Assembly (NCBI RefSeq): GCF_009674685.1
Contig: NZ_WKJI01000001.1
Coordinates: forward strand, 1,054,001-1,118,000
Length of the DNA: 64,000 bases
Direction: 5' to 3'
Source of the DNA: Pedobacter puniceum
Lineage (GTDB): Bacteria > Bacteroidota > Bacteroidia > Sphingobacteriales > Sphingobacteriaceae
Both the position numbers and the translations under genes were made by a program. Position 1 is the stretch's first letter. Each line of letters begins with the position of its first letter. Below the pieces are notes generated by a model, which was not told the origin of the DNA, ran no database searches, and saw nothing but the letters and a program-made list of their open reading frames with translations. This document shows positions 24,457 to 33,771 of the stretch, in pieces.

Positions 24457-25842
24457 ATGGCAAAAATTTTAATTATTGATGATGAAAGAGCTATCAGAAA
24501 TACGCTAAGAGAAATTTTAGAGTATGAAGATTTTGAAATTGAAGATGTAGACAACGGCGTTGACGGTTTAGACTTAATTAAAAGAAAGAACTATGATTTA
24601 GTTCTTTGTGATATCAAAATGAATAGAATGGATGGAATGGAAGTTCTATCCGCAGGTTTAGAGATAAGACCTGATTTACCATTTATCATGATATCAGGCC
24701 ATGGAACCGTTGAAACTGCTGTTGAAGCTTCTAAAAAAGGTGCTTTCGATTTTATTTCTAAACCACCAGATTTAAATCGCTTATTAATTACTGTAAGAAA
24801 TGCTTTAGATAGAGGTTCTTTGGTTACTGAAACTAAAGTATTAAAGCAAAAAGTAAGTAAAACCAAAACCAGAGAAATTTTAGGAGAATCTCCGTCTATC
24901 AGTAAAATTAAAGAAACCATAGAAAGGGTTGCCCCTACTGAAGCTCGTGTATTAGTTACCGGAGCAAACGGTAGTGGTAAAGAATTAGTAGCAAGATGGC
25001 TACACGAAAAATCAAATCGGGCGCAAGGTCCTATGGTTGAGGTGAACTGTGCGGCTATCCCTTCAGAATTGATAGAATCGGAATTATTTGGTCACGAAAA
25101 GGGTTCTTTTACATCAGCTGTAAAACAGCGTATTGGTAAGTTTGAACAAGCTAATGGTGGTACGCTATTTTTAGATGAAATTGGCGATATGAGTGCATCA
25201 GCGCAAGCGAAAGTTTTAAGAGCTTTACAAGAAAGTAAAATTACCAGAGTGGGTGGCGAAAAAGAAATAGATGTTAATGTAAGAGTTGTTGCCGCTACAA
25301 ATAAAGATTTACTAAAAGAAATTGAAGCGGGTAATTTCAGAATGGACCTTTACCACAGGTTAAACGTTATTCATATCCATGTGCCACCTTTAGTAGAGAG
25401 AAAAAGTGATATTCCGCTATTGTCTGAAACGTTTTGTGAAGAAATTTGCAATGATTACGGAATGCCTGTTAAGAAAATATCAGCCGGAGCCTATGAAGCA
25501 CTTAAAAATTTACCATGGACAGGCAATATACGTGAGCTTAGAAATGTAATAGAGCGTTTAATTATTTTAAGCGATAAAACCATTACTGAGGACGATGTTA
25601 AAGCTTTCTCTAACCCAAGCGGTAGCATTTACGAACCAGAAACTACCAGCAAATCATCGGGCTTAAACTTTGATGAATTTATTAATTTCCAAGATTATAA
25701 AGATTATGCTGAGAAAGAGTATATTAAATTTAAGCTAGAAAAAAACAATTGGAATGTTTCTAAAACAGCCGAAGATATTGATATACAAAGAAGTCATCTT
25801 TACTCTAAGATTGAGAAATTTGGCCTAAAAAGAGGTGAATAA
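24457..25842 (+). CDS. Sigma-54-type (NtrC family) response regulator
   Basis: The 461-residue protein has a receiver domain (1-120, phospho-Asp D52 in LCDIKMN), an AAA+ domain with Walker A GANGSGKE (169-176) and Walker B LFLDEIGD (237-244), and a Fis-type helix-turn-helix (NVSKTAEDIDIQRSHLYSKI). The sigma-54 contact loop reads GSFTSA (216-221) where GAFTGA is canonical. No histidine kinase gene is adjacent. It presumably activates RpoN-dependent promoters elsewhere; the loop change makes this worth testing. Confidence 0.92.
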   Translation: MAKILIIDDERAIRNTLREILEYEDFEIEDVDNGVDGLDLIKRKNYDLVLCDIKMNRMDGMEVLSAGLEIRPDLPFIMISGHGTVETAVEASKKGAFDFISKPPDLNRLLITVRNALDRGSLVTETKVLKQKVSKTKTREILGESPSISKIKETIERVAPTEARVLVTGANGSGKELVARWLHEKSNRAQGPMVEVNCAAIPSELIESELFGHEKGSFTSAVKQRIGKFEQANGGTLFLDEIGDMSASAQAKVLRALQESKITRVGGEKEIDVNVRVVAATNKDLLKEIEAGNFRMDLYHRLNVIHIHVPPLVERKSDIPLLSETFCEEICNDYGMPVKKISAGAYEALKNLPWTGNIRELRNVIERLIILSDKTITEDDVKAFSNPSGSIYEPETTSKSSGLNFDEFINFQDYKDYAEKEYIKFKLEKNNWNVSKTAEDIDIQRSHLYSKIEKFGLKRGE

Positions 25843-25846
25843 TTAT

Positions 25847-25880
25847 AAAAAAGGGATAGTTTTTGCGCTATCCCTTTTTT
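25847..25880. terminator. Bidirectional terminator shared by the NtrC-type gene and the mini-plug gene
   Basis: AAAAAAGGGATAG (25847-25859) pairs with CTATCCCTTTTTT (25868-25880). The minus-strand gene's stop codon, TAG, lies within the stem, so its last codons form one arm. Confidence 0.88.
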
Positions 25881-26245
25881 AATAAAGCTCTATTTTCTTT
25901 TCTAAAAATCTTCTCCTTCTCCTTATTAACTGTTATTTCTATAACGCCATTTTTAGCATCTTCTCCGTATTTATCAATAGCTTTAGCGTCTTTTAGAATA
26001 TTTATAGTTTTTATATCGTTGGGATTTATTTTGATGCTATCAAAAGGTAAATCTCTTACAATCCAGTGGTTTTTACCATAAAATAAAACATATAAAGGTT
26101 TAGGTTGATTTAACATATTAGCCCTACTGGGTGCACATATTCTTATCACTACTTCTTCTGAGGGTTTATGATCTTCGGGCTTTATTTGTGCAAATACATT
26201 TAATTTGATAATAATAGCAAAGAATAGTAGTAAAAATGTTTTCAT
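25868..26245 (-). CDS. Small exported protein with a TonB-plug-like segment
   Basis: This 125-residue protein has a signal peptide (1-20, ending NVFAQ). The C-terminal half reads IKTINILKDAKAIDKYGEDA then NGVIEITV. That is the plug-domain pattern of SusC-like receptors (I-x-VLKD-A-x-YG-GANGVI) without any barrel. It is not a receptor remnant with visible decay: the frame is intact and has its own terminator. Such stand-alone mini-plugs could act as signalling or partner domains. The function is unknown. Confidence 0.65.
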   Translation of the reverse strand: MKTFLLLFFAIIIKLNVFAQIKPEDHKPSEEVVIRICAPSRANMLNQPKPLYVLFYGKNHWIVRDLPFDSIKINPNDIKTINILKDAKAIDKYGEDAKNGVIEITVNKEKEKIFRKENRALLKKG

Positions 26246-26334
26246 AAATAAGATAGTTAAATGTATTTTAAAATTACAGAATAATCTTTTTAATTCTTAA
26301 GCCTAAATTTATAATTTATTTGGAGCTAAAAATC

Positions 26335-26342
26335 TATCTTTG
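26335..26342 (+). promoter_or_regulatory. Promoter -7 element TATCTTTG of lepA
   Basis: TATCTTTG lies ten bases upstream of the lepA ATG. With a start about five bases past the element, the leader would be only about five bases. Confidence 0.5.
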
Positions 26343-26351
26343 CTCTCCAAT

Positions 26352-28136
26352 ATGAAGCATATACGTAATTTTTGCATTATAGCACATATAGATCATGGTA
26401 AGAGTACTCTTGCTGATAGACTATTAGAATATACTAAAACCATTACCCAACGTGAAGCGCAAGCGCAACTGTTGGATGATATGGATTTAGAACGAGAGCG
26501 TGGGATAACGATTAAAAGTCATGCTATACAAATGAATTATTTGTATGATGGCCAAGAATATATCTTAAACCTTATTGATACACCAGGACACGTAGATTTT
26601 TCTTACGAGGTTTCCCGTTCTATAGCAGCTTGTGAAGGTGCTTTGTTAATTGTTGATGCCTCACAAGGTATACAAGCACAAACCATTTCTAACCTTTATT
26701 TAGCTTTAGAGCAAGATTTACATATTATCCCTATTTTAAACAAGATGGATTTACCTGGCGCTATGCCAGAAGAAGTAAAAGACCAAATTGTTGATTTAAT
26801 AGGTTGTGATAGAGATGAAATTATACCTGCATCTGGTAAAACCGGATTAGGTATTGAAGCTATCTTAGAAGCTGTTATAAAACGTGTTCCAGCTCCTGTT
26901 GGCGATCCTCAAGCACCACTTCAAGCATTAATTTTCGATTCAGTTTTTAACTCTTTCCGTGGTATTATAGCTTATTTTAAAGTTGTAAACGGCGAAATTA
27001 AGAAAAACGATAAAGTAAAGTTTGTTGCTACTGGTAAAGAATATATTGCTGATGAAGTTGGTATTTTAAAACTAACACCTCAAGCTAAAGATGTTGTTAA
27101 AACTGGCGATGTAGGTTACATCATCTCTGGAATTAAAGAGGCGAGAGAGGTAAAAGTTGGTGATACCATTATTCTAAAAGACAAGCCTGTTGAAGGTATA
27201 CAAGGTTTTGAAGAGGTAAAACCAATGGTATTTGCTGGTATTTATCCGGTTGATACCGATGAGTTTGAAGAACTTAGAGAAGCAATGCATAAATTGCAGT
27301 TAAACGATGCCTCTTTGGTTTTTGAGCCAGAGTCTTCTGCAGCTTTAGGTTTTGGTTTCCGTTGCGGATTCTTAGGAATGTTGCATATGGAGATTATTCA
27401 AGAGCGTTTAGAGCGTGAGTTTGATATGACAGTTATTACAACTGTACCAAACGTTTCTTACATAGCGCACTCTACTAAAGGCGACCCTATTGTAGTTAAC
27501 AACCCATCAGAGCTGCCAGACCCGTCAAAACTTGATTTTGTTGAGGAACCTTATATCAAAGCTAATATTATTACTAAAGCTGAGTTTGTTGGTCCGGTTA
27601 TGTCTCTTTGTATACAAAAAAGAGGGATTATTGTTAACCAACATTATCTTACATCAGACCGTGTTGAGTTAGTTTTTGAAATGCCAATGGGCGAAATTGT
27701 ATTTGATTTTTATGATAGATTAAAAACTATTTCTAAAGGTTACGCTTCTTTTGATTATCACCAGATTGGCTACAAACAATCTGATTTAGTAAAGCTAGAT
27801 ATTATGCTTAACGGAGAGCATGTTGATGCTTTATCTTCATTAATTCATAGAAGTAATTCTTATGATTTCGGTAAAAAAATCTGCGAAAAATTAAGAGAGC
27901 TTATCCCGAGACAACAATTTGAAATTGCCATACAAGCCTCTATTGGAGCTAAAATTATAGCTCGTGAAAACGTTAGAGCCTTAAGAAAAGATGTTACGGC
28001 AAAATGTTATGGTGGTGATATCTCTCGTAAACGTAAGTTACTAGAAAAACAGAAAAAAGGTAAAAAACGTATGCGCCAAGTTGGAAACGTAGAAATTCCA
28101 CAATCGGCATTTATGGCGGTTTTAAAATTAGACTAG
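26352..28136 (+). CDS. lepA: Elongation factor 4 (LepA)
   Basis: LepA is a translational GTPase that acts on stalled or initiating ribosomes. The 594-residue protein opens with [20 protein letters not shown] (P-loop), has RERGITIKS (G2), [12 protein letters not shown] (G3) and LNKMDLP (G4). The LepA-specific C-terminal domain ends with [21 protein letters not shown] start at the ATG at 26352, as the alternative TTG at 26340 lies within the promoter element. Length is canonical. Confidence 0.96.
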   Translation: MKHIRNFCIIAHIDHGKSTLADRLLEYTKTITQREAQAQLLDDMDLERERGITIKSHAIQMNYLYDGQEYILNLIDTPGHVDFSYEVSRSIAACEGALLIVDASQGIQAQTISNLYLALEQDLHIIPILNKMDLPGAMPEEVKDQIVDLIGCDRDEIIPASGKTGLGIEAILEAVIKRVPAPVGDPQAPLQALIFDSVFNSFRGIIAYFKVVNGEIKKNDKVKFVATGKEYIADEVGILKLTPQAKDVVKTGDVGYIISGIKEAREVKVGDTIILKDKPVEGIQGFEEVKPMVFAGIYPVDTDEFEELREAMHKLQLNDASLVFEPESSAALGFGFRCGFLGMLHMEIIQERLEREFDMTVITTVPNVSYIAHSTKGDPIVVNNPSELPDPSKLDFVEEPYIKANIITKAEFVGPVMSLCIQKRGIIVNQHYLTSDRVELVFEMPMGEIVFDFYDRLKTISKGYASFDYHQIGYKQSDLVKLDIMLNGEHVDALSSLIHRSNSYDFGKKICEKLRELIPRQQFEIAIQASIGAKIIARENVRALRKDVTAKCYGGDISRKRKLLEKQKKGKKRMRQVGNVEIPQSAFMAVLKLD

Positions 28137-28150
28137 TACATAGATTTGCG

Positions 28151-28197
28151 TATTGAGTATTGCGATAAACTCAATACCCAATACTCAATACCCAATA
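28151..28197. repeat. Small intergenic repeat with direct and inverted copies
   Basis: CTCAATACCCAATA occurs twice back to back (28170-28183 and 28184-28197). TATTGAGTATTG (28151-28162) is the exact inverse of CAATACTCAATA (28179-28190). It fills the gap between lepA and folD and resembles the short ATTGAGTATTG-type intergenic repeats seen in related genomes. Confidence 0.6.
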
Positions 28198-28202
28198 CTA
28201 AA

Positions 28203-29081
28203 ATGATATTATTAGACGGAAAATTAGTTTCTGAAGAACTTAAAAAACAAATAGCTGTAGAAGCAGCAGAACTTTTAGAAAAAACTGGTCGTAAACCACA
28301 TTTAGTTGCTGTTTTAGTTGGTAATGATGGTGGTAGCGAAACATATGTAGCCAGCAAAATGCGTAACTGCGAAAAAGTTGGTTTTAAATCATCTTTAATA
28401 AGATACGATAATACTGTAACAGAAGCTGAGTTACTAAATAAAATAAAAGAATTAAATGAAGACAAAGAGGTAGACGGTTTTATTGTTCAACTTCCTTTAC
28501 CTAAACACATCAACCCTGACGTAATTACAGAAGCTATTGATTACCGTAAAGATGTTGATGGTTTCCATCCTATCAACTTAGGTAGAATGCAACGTAACTT
28601 ACCATGCTTTTTACCTGCAACACCTTATGGTATTATGTTGATGCTAGAATATTATGGTATAGAAACTGCAGGCAAGCATTGCGTTGTTGTTGGTAGAAGT
28701 AATATTGTAGGTAGTCCAATGAGTATCTTAATGGCTAGAAATGCTAAGCCTGGTAATTGTACAGTTACCTTAACCCATAGCAGAACGCAAAATCTTAAAG
28801 ATTTCACCCTAAAAGCCGATATTCTAATTGCTGCTATAGGTAAAAAGAATTTTATTACAGCCGATATGGTTAAAGAAGGTTCAGTAATTATTGATGTTGG
28901 TATGAATAGAGAAACTTCTGAGAATACCAAATCCGGCTTTAAACTTTATGGTGATGTTGATTTTGACGAAGTTGCACCAAAAAGTTCATATATCACACCT
29001 GTACCGGGTGGTGTTGGTTTAATGACCATTGTAAGTTTATTAAAAAACACTTTAGCTGCTGCTAAAAGAGAGATTTATTAA
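28203..29081 (+). CDS. folD: Methylenetetrahydrofolate dehydrogenase/cyclohydrolase FolD
   Basis: The 292-residue bifunctional enzyme interconverts methylene- and formyl-tetrahydrofolate using NADP. It has the catalytic region [18 protein letters not shown] with the active-site Lys, [13 protein letters not shown], the NADP loop [12 protein letters not shown] and the C-terminal [12 protein letters not shown]-type motif ([16 protein letters not shown]). The start is the ATG at 28203; upstream in-frame codons fall in the intergenic repeat. Length is canonical. Confidence 0.95.
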   Translation: MILLDGKLVSEELKKQIAVEAAELLEKTGRKPHLVAVLVGNDGGSETYVASKMRNCEKVGFKSSLIRYDNTVTEAELLNKIKELNEDKEVDGFIVQLPLPKHINPDVITEAIDYRKDVDGFHPINLGRMQRNLPCFLPATPYGIMLMLEYYGIETAGKHCVVVGRSNIVGSPMSILMARNAKPGNCTVTLTHSRTQNLKDFTLKADILIAAIGKKNFITADMVKEGSVIIDVGMNRETSENTKSGFKLYGDVDFDEVAPKSSYITPVPGGVGLMTIVSLLKNTLAAAKREIY

Positions 29082-29119
29082 AATACGTATAGATTGTTTT
29101 TATTTTACGTATTAATTTT

Positions 29120-29127
29120 TATTTTTG
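29120..29127 (+). promoter_or_regulatory. Promoter -7 element TATTTTTG of the antitoxin/PIN pair
   Basis: TATTTTTG fits TAnnTTTG and lies 25 bases before the antitoxin ATG. A possible -33 TTG lies at 29094-29096. Confidence 0.4.
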
Positions 29128-29152
29128 TCGAAGTTTATCAATCTACTAGGTT

Positions 29153-29410
29153 ATGGATACAAAAATAACGCTCTCTTTTGATGAAGAAATCATTAAAAAA
29201 GCTAAAGCCTATGCTGCTGAAAATAACATCAGTTTATCAAGGTTAATAGAGTTTTTGTTAACAAAAATCACCACTAAAGAATATAAATCATTAGAAGATT
29301 ATCCCATTGCAGATTGGGTTTCTGCTGTTGCAGAAGGTGAAGCCATCTATCAAACAAAAAAGGCTTCCAGAAAAAAACTAAAAGATGATTTTTTTGCATC
29401 AAGAAAATGA
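29153..29410 (+). CDS. Ribbon-helix-helix antitoxin (DUF6364-like)
   Basis: This 85-residue protein has an N-terminal ribbon-helix-helix: a strand TKITLSFDEEIIKKAKAYA followed by helix NNISLSRLIEFLLTKI. The C-terminal tail is basic and likely disordered until bound to the toxin. Its stop overlaps the PIN gene start by four bases (ATGA), the usual toxin-antitoxin order. It should bind its own promoter together with the PIN protein. Confidence 0.82.
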   Translation: MDTKITLSFDEEIIKKAKAYAAENNISLSRLIEFLLTKITTKEYKSLEDYPIADWVSAVAEGEAIYQTKKASRKKLKDDFFASRK

Positions 29411-29829
29411 ACATATTTCTTGATGCTAATATTCTGGTTTCTGTATTGAATAAAGAATACCCTTTGTTTACCTATTCTTCTCGGATTTTAAGTTTAGCTA
29501 ATCAACCAAAATATAAACTTTACACCTCTCCTGTTTGCTTGGCAATAGCTTTCTATTTTGCAGAGAAAAAGTCTAAATCGGCTTTAGCTAAACAAAAGAT
29601 TGCAACCTTATGTGAGCATATTTTAATTGCGGATAATACCTCAGCAGCAGTAAAAAACACCGTTTTAAATAAAGCAGCCTATGATTTTGAAGATGGCTTA
29701 GAATATTACGCAGCTTTAGAAAAAAAATGCTCATGTATCATCACAGAAAATAAAGAAGACTTCTATTTTTCAGAAATTGAAGTTTTATCTTCTAAAGAGT
29801 TTTTTGATAAATATATGCTCAAAAATTAA
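29407..29829 (+). CDS. PIN-domain RNase toxin (VapC-like)
   Basis: The 140-residue PIN protein has the first acidic residue in FLDANILVSVL (D6), a middle acidic pair in YDFEDGLEYYAAL and the terminal acidic site in IITENKEDFYF, with the strand EVLSSKEFFDKYM at the end. These are the metal-binding residues of PIN ribonucleases. The target RNA is unknown. It pairs with the ribbon-helix-helix gene just upstream. The 3' end overlaps the convergent DUF502 gene by four bases. Confidence 0.85.
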   Translation: MNIFLDANILVSVLNKEYPLFTYSSRILSLANQPKYKLYTSPVCLAIAFYFAEKKSKSALAKQKIATLCEHILIADNTSAAVKNTVLNKAAYDFEDGLEYYAALEKKCSCIITENKEDFYFSEIEVLSSKEFFDKYMLKN

Positions 29830-30422
29830 TCATGTAAAGCGCTTACCCCACCAGAAACTATAAATTTCATTGCTTGAGATGATGATATAGGTAACGGCTT
29901 AACTTTATCAGCTTTAACAATAACCAATTCGCCAGCAAAAGAATAAGACCAAGGGAAATAAACGGCTACCTCATCAGTTAAACCTAAAATCTTAAGATCT
30001 TTTTGCGTTAAGAAACCAATTTTTTTTGTTCCGTCGCTTGTTTCTACCAATACAGGTTCATTTAATTTTTTCTCATCCCCAACAATAGCTTCTGTTATGT
30101 CTTTTACAGAAGAATATAAAAATTTAAAAACCGGAATTCTATTTAACCATTTCCCAAACCAATTGTAAATAGGCTCTGTAATAAGGTAAGTAGCAATAAT
30201 ACCGAAGAAAAGAATAATTACAATAACCGATAAAATGCCTAAACCTGGTATATATAGCGGTTTTCCGGTATTAGGATCAGTAATAAAACTATCACTAAAA
30301 TTTAAAACAGAATCTAAAGAAGTAAAAGCCCAAAACAAGATTAAGATTGCTGCACCCATAGGTAAAATCAGCAATAAACCTTTTATAAAATATCTCAGTA
30401 GAGCATTAATTATTCTTTTCAT
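29826..30422 (-). CDS. DUF502-family membrane protein
   Basis: The 198-residue protein has two membrane segments, about 12-32 (FIKGLLLILPMGAAILILFW) and 60-83 (LSVIVIILFFGIIATYLI). A soluble domain follows with VFKFLYSSVKDITEAIVGDE and VAVYFPWSYSFAGELVIV, all features of DUF502. The function is not known. It lies three bases after murF-alr and is probably read from that transcript. Confidence 0.85.
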   Translation of the reverse strand: MKRIINALLRYFIKGLLLILPMGAAILILFWAFTSLDSVLNFSDSFITDPNTGKPLYIPGLGILSVIVIILFFGIIATYLITEPIYNWFGKWLNRIPVFKFLYSSVKDITEAIVGDEKKLNEPVLVETSDGTKKIGFLTQKDLKILGLTDEVAVYFPWSYSFAGELVIVKADKVKPLPISSSQAMKFIVSGGVSALHD

Positions 30423-30425
30423 AAC

Positions 30426-32879
30426 TTATTCGTAGTAATAAACACGTTTAACCCTTTGCGAAATATTGGTAAGCACCTCATATGGAATAGTCTGTAACTG
30501 TCCTGCTATTTTATAAAGTAAAGGTTGTGAATCAAAAATAATAACCTCATCCCCTTCCTTAACATCTTTACCCGTTATATCCAACATACACATATCCATA
30601 CAAATATTGCCAATGGTAAATACTTCTTGGTTATTGATAAACATACTTCCAACGCCTTTTCCCAAAGCTCTTGGATAACCATCAGCATAACCAATTTTAA
30701 CAGTAGCTATTTTACCATCTTGTTCCATTAAACCTACTCTACCATAACCAATGGTATCGCCTTTTTTTAGCTCTTTAATTTGCGAAACTGTTGTTTTTAA
30801 GGTTGCCACCTGATATAAGCTTGCATCATCTTTAGATAAATTATCTATACCGTACAAGCCAATTCCTAAACGTACCATATCAAACTGTGCTTTTGGCCAT
30901 CTTCGTATGGCCGATGTATTACAAATATGTTTGATAAAAGTATAACCAATTTCGGCTTCCAAATCTTGACAAAAAGCATCAAATTTTTGAATCTGAGACT
31001 TCGTATAATCATCATGCTGCGTAGCTTCGCTAGCAGCTAAATGAGAGAAAACTGTCTTAACTTTTACAGTATCGTTATTTAATAAAAATGTCCTAATAGC
31101 TGCTAAATCTTTCTCTTCAAAACCTAAACGATGCATTCCTGTATCTAGTTTCAAATGGATTGGATATTGTGTTTTATGCAGCGTTTTAAGATATTGATGT
31201 AAGGATGATAAAGCCGTAAAACTAAAGATCTCTGGTTCTAGATTATATTTCACTATGGCTTCAAAAGAAGAAACCTCAGGGCTCATCACCATAATTGGTA
31301 ACGTTATACCAGCTTGCCTAAGCGCAATACCTTCATCAGCGTAAGCAACAGCTAAATAATCTACTTTATTGTATTGCAACAAGTTAGCAATCTCATAGCT
31401 ACCACTACCATAGGCAAAAGCTTTTACCATAGCCATTAGTTTTACTCCTGGCTGTAGTTTTGATTTATAGTAATTTAAGTTTTGTTCTAAAGCGTTTAAG
31501 TTGATTTCTAAAATGGTTTCATGAACTTTTTGAGCTAATATCTTAGAAATCTTCTCGAACTCAAATTGCCTTGCTCCTTTTAATAAAATGGCTTCATTAT
31601 TAAAATCATCCAAATTATATTGTTTAAGAAATGCGTCTGTATCTAGAAAAAACTGACTGTTTGTACTAAAAAAATTTTTAAAATTTGATAATTGTGGGCC
31701 TATAGCAATTAATTTATTGATGTTTTTAGACTTCAAAAGCTTAGCAACTTTATTGTAAAGTACTTCACCTTTTAAACCAGATTGTTGAATATCTGATAAA
31801 ATAAGAGTCTTAACAGGATGCTGATTTTGTTGATTAAGAAAATCTAAAGCTATTTCTAAAGAAGAAACATCAGAATTGTAACTATCATCAATTATAGAAG
31901 TTTGGTTGATACCACTTTTTAGCTCTAACCTCATTTTAACTTGATGCAGCTTTTCTAATCTTGCTGAAATTACAGGTATTGATACTTTTAACGCTAATAA
32001 AGTTGCTAAACAAGTAATAGCATTCTCTATGGATGCTTTATCTGTAAAAGGAATTTTAATATTAAAATCTTCTTGCTGATAAGAACATGTTAACAGTGTA
32101 TATTGGTCTACTAAGGTTTGATTTTTAATTCTTAAATCAGCATCTTGAGTAAAACTCCAAGTAAAAACATTTACTTGAGGGGCTCTAAAAGAAACATATT
32201 CTTGATTACAGATAAGTAATTTTACTTCTCTAAAAAGTTCAAACTTCTCTTTTATTTTTTCAGTTCGGTTTTTAAAACCTTCATCATGAGGGCTGCCAAT
32301 ATTAGTTAAAATACCAATATCAGGTTTAATGATGTTTTGAAGTTTAGCCATTTCATGAGGCAAAGATAAACCTGCTTCAAACACGCCAAAATCAAACTGT
32401 TTATCCATTTGCCAAATAGCAAGCGGCACTCCTATTTGTGAGTTGTAACTTTTAGGACTTCTAACTACATGATAATCTGGTGCTAATAACTGAAAAAGCC
32501 ATTCTTTAACAATGGTTTTACCATTACTTCCCGTTATACCAATAACTGGATAATTAAATTTACTTCTGTGATGAGCAGCTAATTGTTGTAAAGCATTTAA
32601 AGTATCAGCCACATAAATAAAATTTGCTTCAGGAAAATCCTTAATTGGATAATCTTTTTGATAACAAACAAAAGCTCTTACACCAGCTTTATATAAAGCT
32701 GGGATGAACTGGTGAGCATCTTTTCTGCCTTTTAAAACAAAGAAAATTGAGTAAGACACATCAGAAACCTTTCTACTATCTGTTAAAATAGTATGAATTG
32801 TTTGGTTTGGATGAACTAAAACGCTTTGCTCTCCTATTAAACCGGCTATTTCCTGAATTGAATATATCTCTGAATTCAT
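30426..32879 (-). CDS. murF/alr: MurF-alanine racemase fusion protein
   Basis: The 817-residue protein joins two cell-wall enzymes. Residues 1-450 are MurF, which adds D-Ala-D-Ala to UDP-MurNAc-tripeptide, with the P-loop GITGSNGKTIVKEW and SYNSQIGVPLA. Residues 455-817 are alanine racemase, with the PLP lysine in MVKAFAYGSGSYE, HLKLDTGMHRLGF and the catalytic Tyr of GYADGYPRAL. The fusion, seen widely in Bacteroidota, would channel D-alanine production to its use. The start is the ATG at 32879, preferred over a TTG three codons upstream. Confidence 0.95.
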   Translation of the reverse strand: MNSEIYSIQEIAGLIGEQSVLVHPNQTIHTILTDSRKVSDVSYSIFFVLKGRKDAHQFIPALYKAGVRAFVCYQKDYPIKDFPEANFIYVADTLNALQQLAAHHRSKFNYPVIGITGSNGKTIVKEWLFQLLAPDYHVVRSPKSYNSQIGVPLAIWQMDKQFDFGVFEAGLSLPHEMAKLQNIIKPDIGILTNIGSPHDEGFKNRTEKIKEKFELFREVKLLICNQEYVSFRAPQVNVFTWSFTQDADLRIKNQTLVDQYTLLTCSYQQEDFNIKIPFTDKASIENAITCLATLLALKVSIPVISARLEKLHQVKMRLELKSGINQTSIIDDSYNSDVSSLEIALDFLNQQNQHPVKTLILSDIQQSGLKGEVLYNKVAKLLKSKNINKLIAIGPQLSNFKNFFSTNSQFFLDTDAFLKQYNLDDFNNEAILLKGARQFEFEKISKILAQKVHETILEINLNALEQNLNYYKSKLQPGVKLMAMVKAFAYGSGSYEIANLLQYNKVDYLAVAYADEGIALRQAGITLPIMVMSPEVSSFEAIVKYNLEPEIFSFTALSSLHQYLKTLHKTQYPIHLKLDTGMHRLGFEEKDLAAIRTFLLNNDTVKVKTVFSHLAASEATQHDDYTKSQIQKFDAFCQDLEAEIGYTFIKHICNTSAIRRWPKAQFDMVRLGIGLYGIDNLSKDDASLYQVATLKTTVSQIKELKKGDTIGYGRVGLMEQDGKIATVKIGYADGYPRALGKGVGSMFINNQEVFTIGNICMDMCMLDITGKDVKEGDEVIIFDSQPLLYKIAGQLQTIPYEVLTNISQRVKRVYYYE

Positions 32880-32931
32880 TTGTAGCAAATTTGGCGATTA
32901 TATGTGAATAACACTAATTTTATGCTTCAAC

Positions 32932-33420
32932 ATGGAAAAAGAAAAACCATTAAAATACATTGATAAAAAAACAGCTTTACAAAAAGCAGAGGCTTATTGT
33001 GCCTATCAAGAAAGAAGTCAGTACGAAGTAAGAACCAAACTCTTAAACTTGGGCTTAAAATTTCAAGAACTAGAAGAGGTTATTACAGCTTTAATAGAGA
33101 ATAATTTCTTGAACGAAGCCCGCTTTGCACAAGCCTTTACTCAAGGAAAGTTAAGAATGAAAGGTTGGGGAAGAAATAAAATTAAGCAAGGTTTAGTAGC
33201 CAAAGGTGTATCTGTACCAATTATAAAATCTGCTTTACAAAAAATTAATAAAGAAGAATATACAGATAAACTTATAGATATATTAAAGAAAAAGCATAAA
33301 GAATATCAATTTAAAGATGATTATGGTACTAAAAATAAGCTTATAAAGCATGCTTTAAGCCGAGGTTTTGAGTACGATTTAATTTTTTTTGTACTGAATA
33401 ATAATGGCTTAAAGCAATAA
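32932..33420 (+). CDS. recX: RecA regulator RecX
   Basis: The 162-residue helical protein fits RecX in length and motif: KAEAYCAYQERSQYEVRTKL at the N-terminus, the helical repeat LIENNFLNEARFAQAFTQGK and MKGWGRNKIKQGL. RecX modulates RecA filament growth by binding in its groove. recA is not in the window. The gene is divergent from murF-alr across about 50 bases. Confidence 0.9.
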   Translation: MEKEKPLKYIDKKTALQKAEAYCAYQERSQYEVRTKLLNLGLKFQELEEVITALIENNFLNEARFAQAFTQGKLRMKGWGRNKIKQGLVAKGVSVPIIKSALQKINKEEYTDKLIDILKKKHKEYQFKDDYGTKNKLIKHALSRGFEYDLIFFVLNNNGLKQ

Positions 33421-33427
33421 TTGAAAA

Positions 33428-33460
33428 TTTTTGCAAACAGGACTTGCAAACTCTTTTTTT
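33428..33460 (+). terminator. Weak terminator after recX
   Basis: TTGCAA appears twice (33431 and 33444) and, being self-complementary, forms a six-pair stem around ACAGGAC. A run of seven T follows. This is a plausible but weak terminator. Confidence 0.4.
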
Positions 33461-33465
33461 CTGCC

Positions 33466-33473
33466 TATATTTG
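33466..33473 (+). promoter_or_regulatory. Promoter -7 element TATATTTG of the tRNA cluster
   Basis: CTTG at 33443-33446 and TATATTTG at 33466-33473 are separated by 19 bases, fitting the Bacteroidota promoter. The first tRNA begins about 43 bases past the element, leaving a 5' leader for RNase P. Confidence 0.55.
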
Positions 33474-33515
33474 CACTCCCTTCACAGGGAAACGTTCTTT
33501 AAGAATTTAAATCAT

Positions 33516-33588
33516 GCGAAAGTAGCTCAGTTGGTAGAGCACAACCTTGCCAAGGTTGGGGTCGCGAGTTCGAATCTCGTCTTTCGCT
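33516..33588 (+). tRNA. tRNA-Gly (anticodon GCC), copy 1
   Basis: The acceptor stem GCGAAAG pairs with CTTTCGC, the D-arm is GCTCAGTTGGTAGAGC, the anticodon loop is TTGCCAA (GCC), and the T-loop is GTTCGAATC. Length is 73 with U as discriminator. CCA is not encoded. Confidence 0.95.
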
Positions 33589-33623
33589 CTAAGGGATGAA
33601 AATCCTGATTTGTGGTAACACAA

Positions 33624-33709
33624 GCTGAAGTGGTGGAACTGGTAGACACGCAGGACTTAAAATCCTGTTCGCCCTAAAGCGAGTGCGGGTTCGATTCCCG
33701 CCTTCAGTA
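33624..33709 (+). tRNA. tRNA-Leu (anticodon TAA), copy 1
   Basis: This is a class II tRNA of 86 bases with a long variable arm (TGTTCGCCCTAAAGCGAGTG region). The anticodon stem GGA-TT/AATCC flanks CTTAAAA with anticodon TAA, and the T-loop is GTTCGATTC. The first acceptor pair is G-U. CCA is not encoded. Confidence 0.94.
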
Positions 33710-33771
33710 CAAAAAAAATCAATCAAAAGGCTTTGATTGTTGTTCTTTAGAAAGTAAAGAATATAATACAT

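Noticed and set aside
26319-26322. -33 TTTG of lepA
   Set aside because: The gap to the -7 element is only 12 bases, shorter than the usual 17-23.
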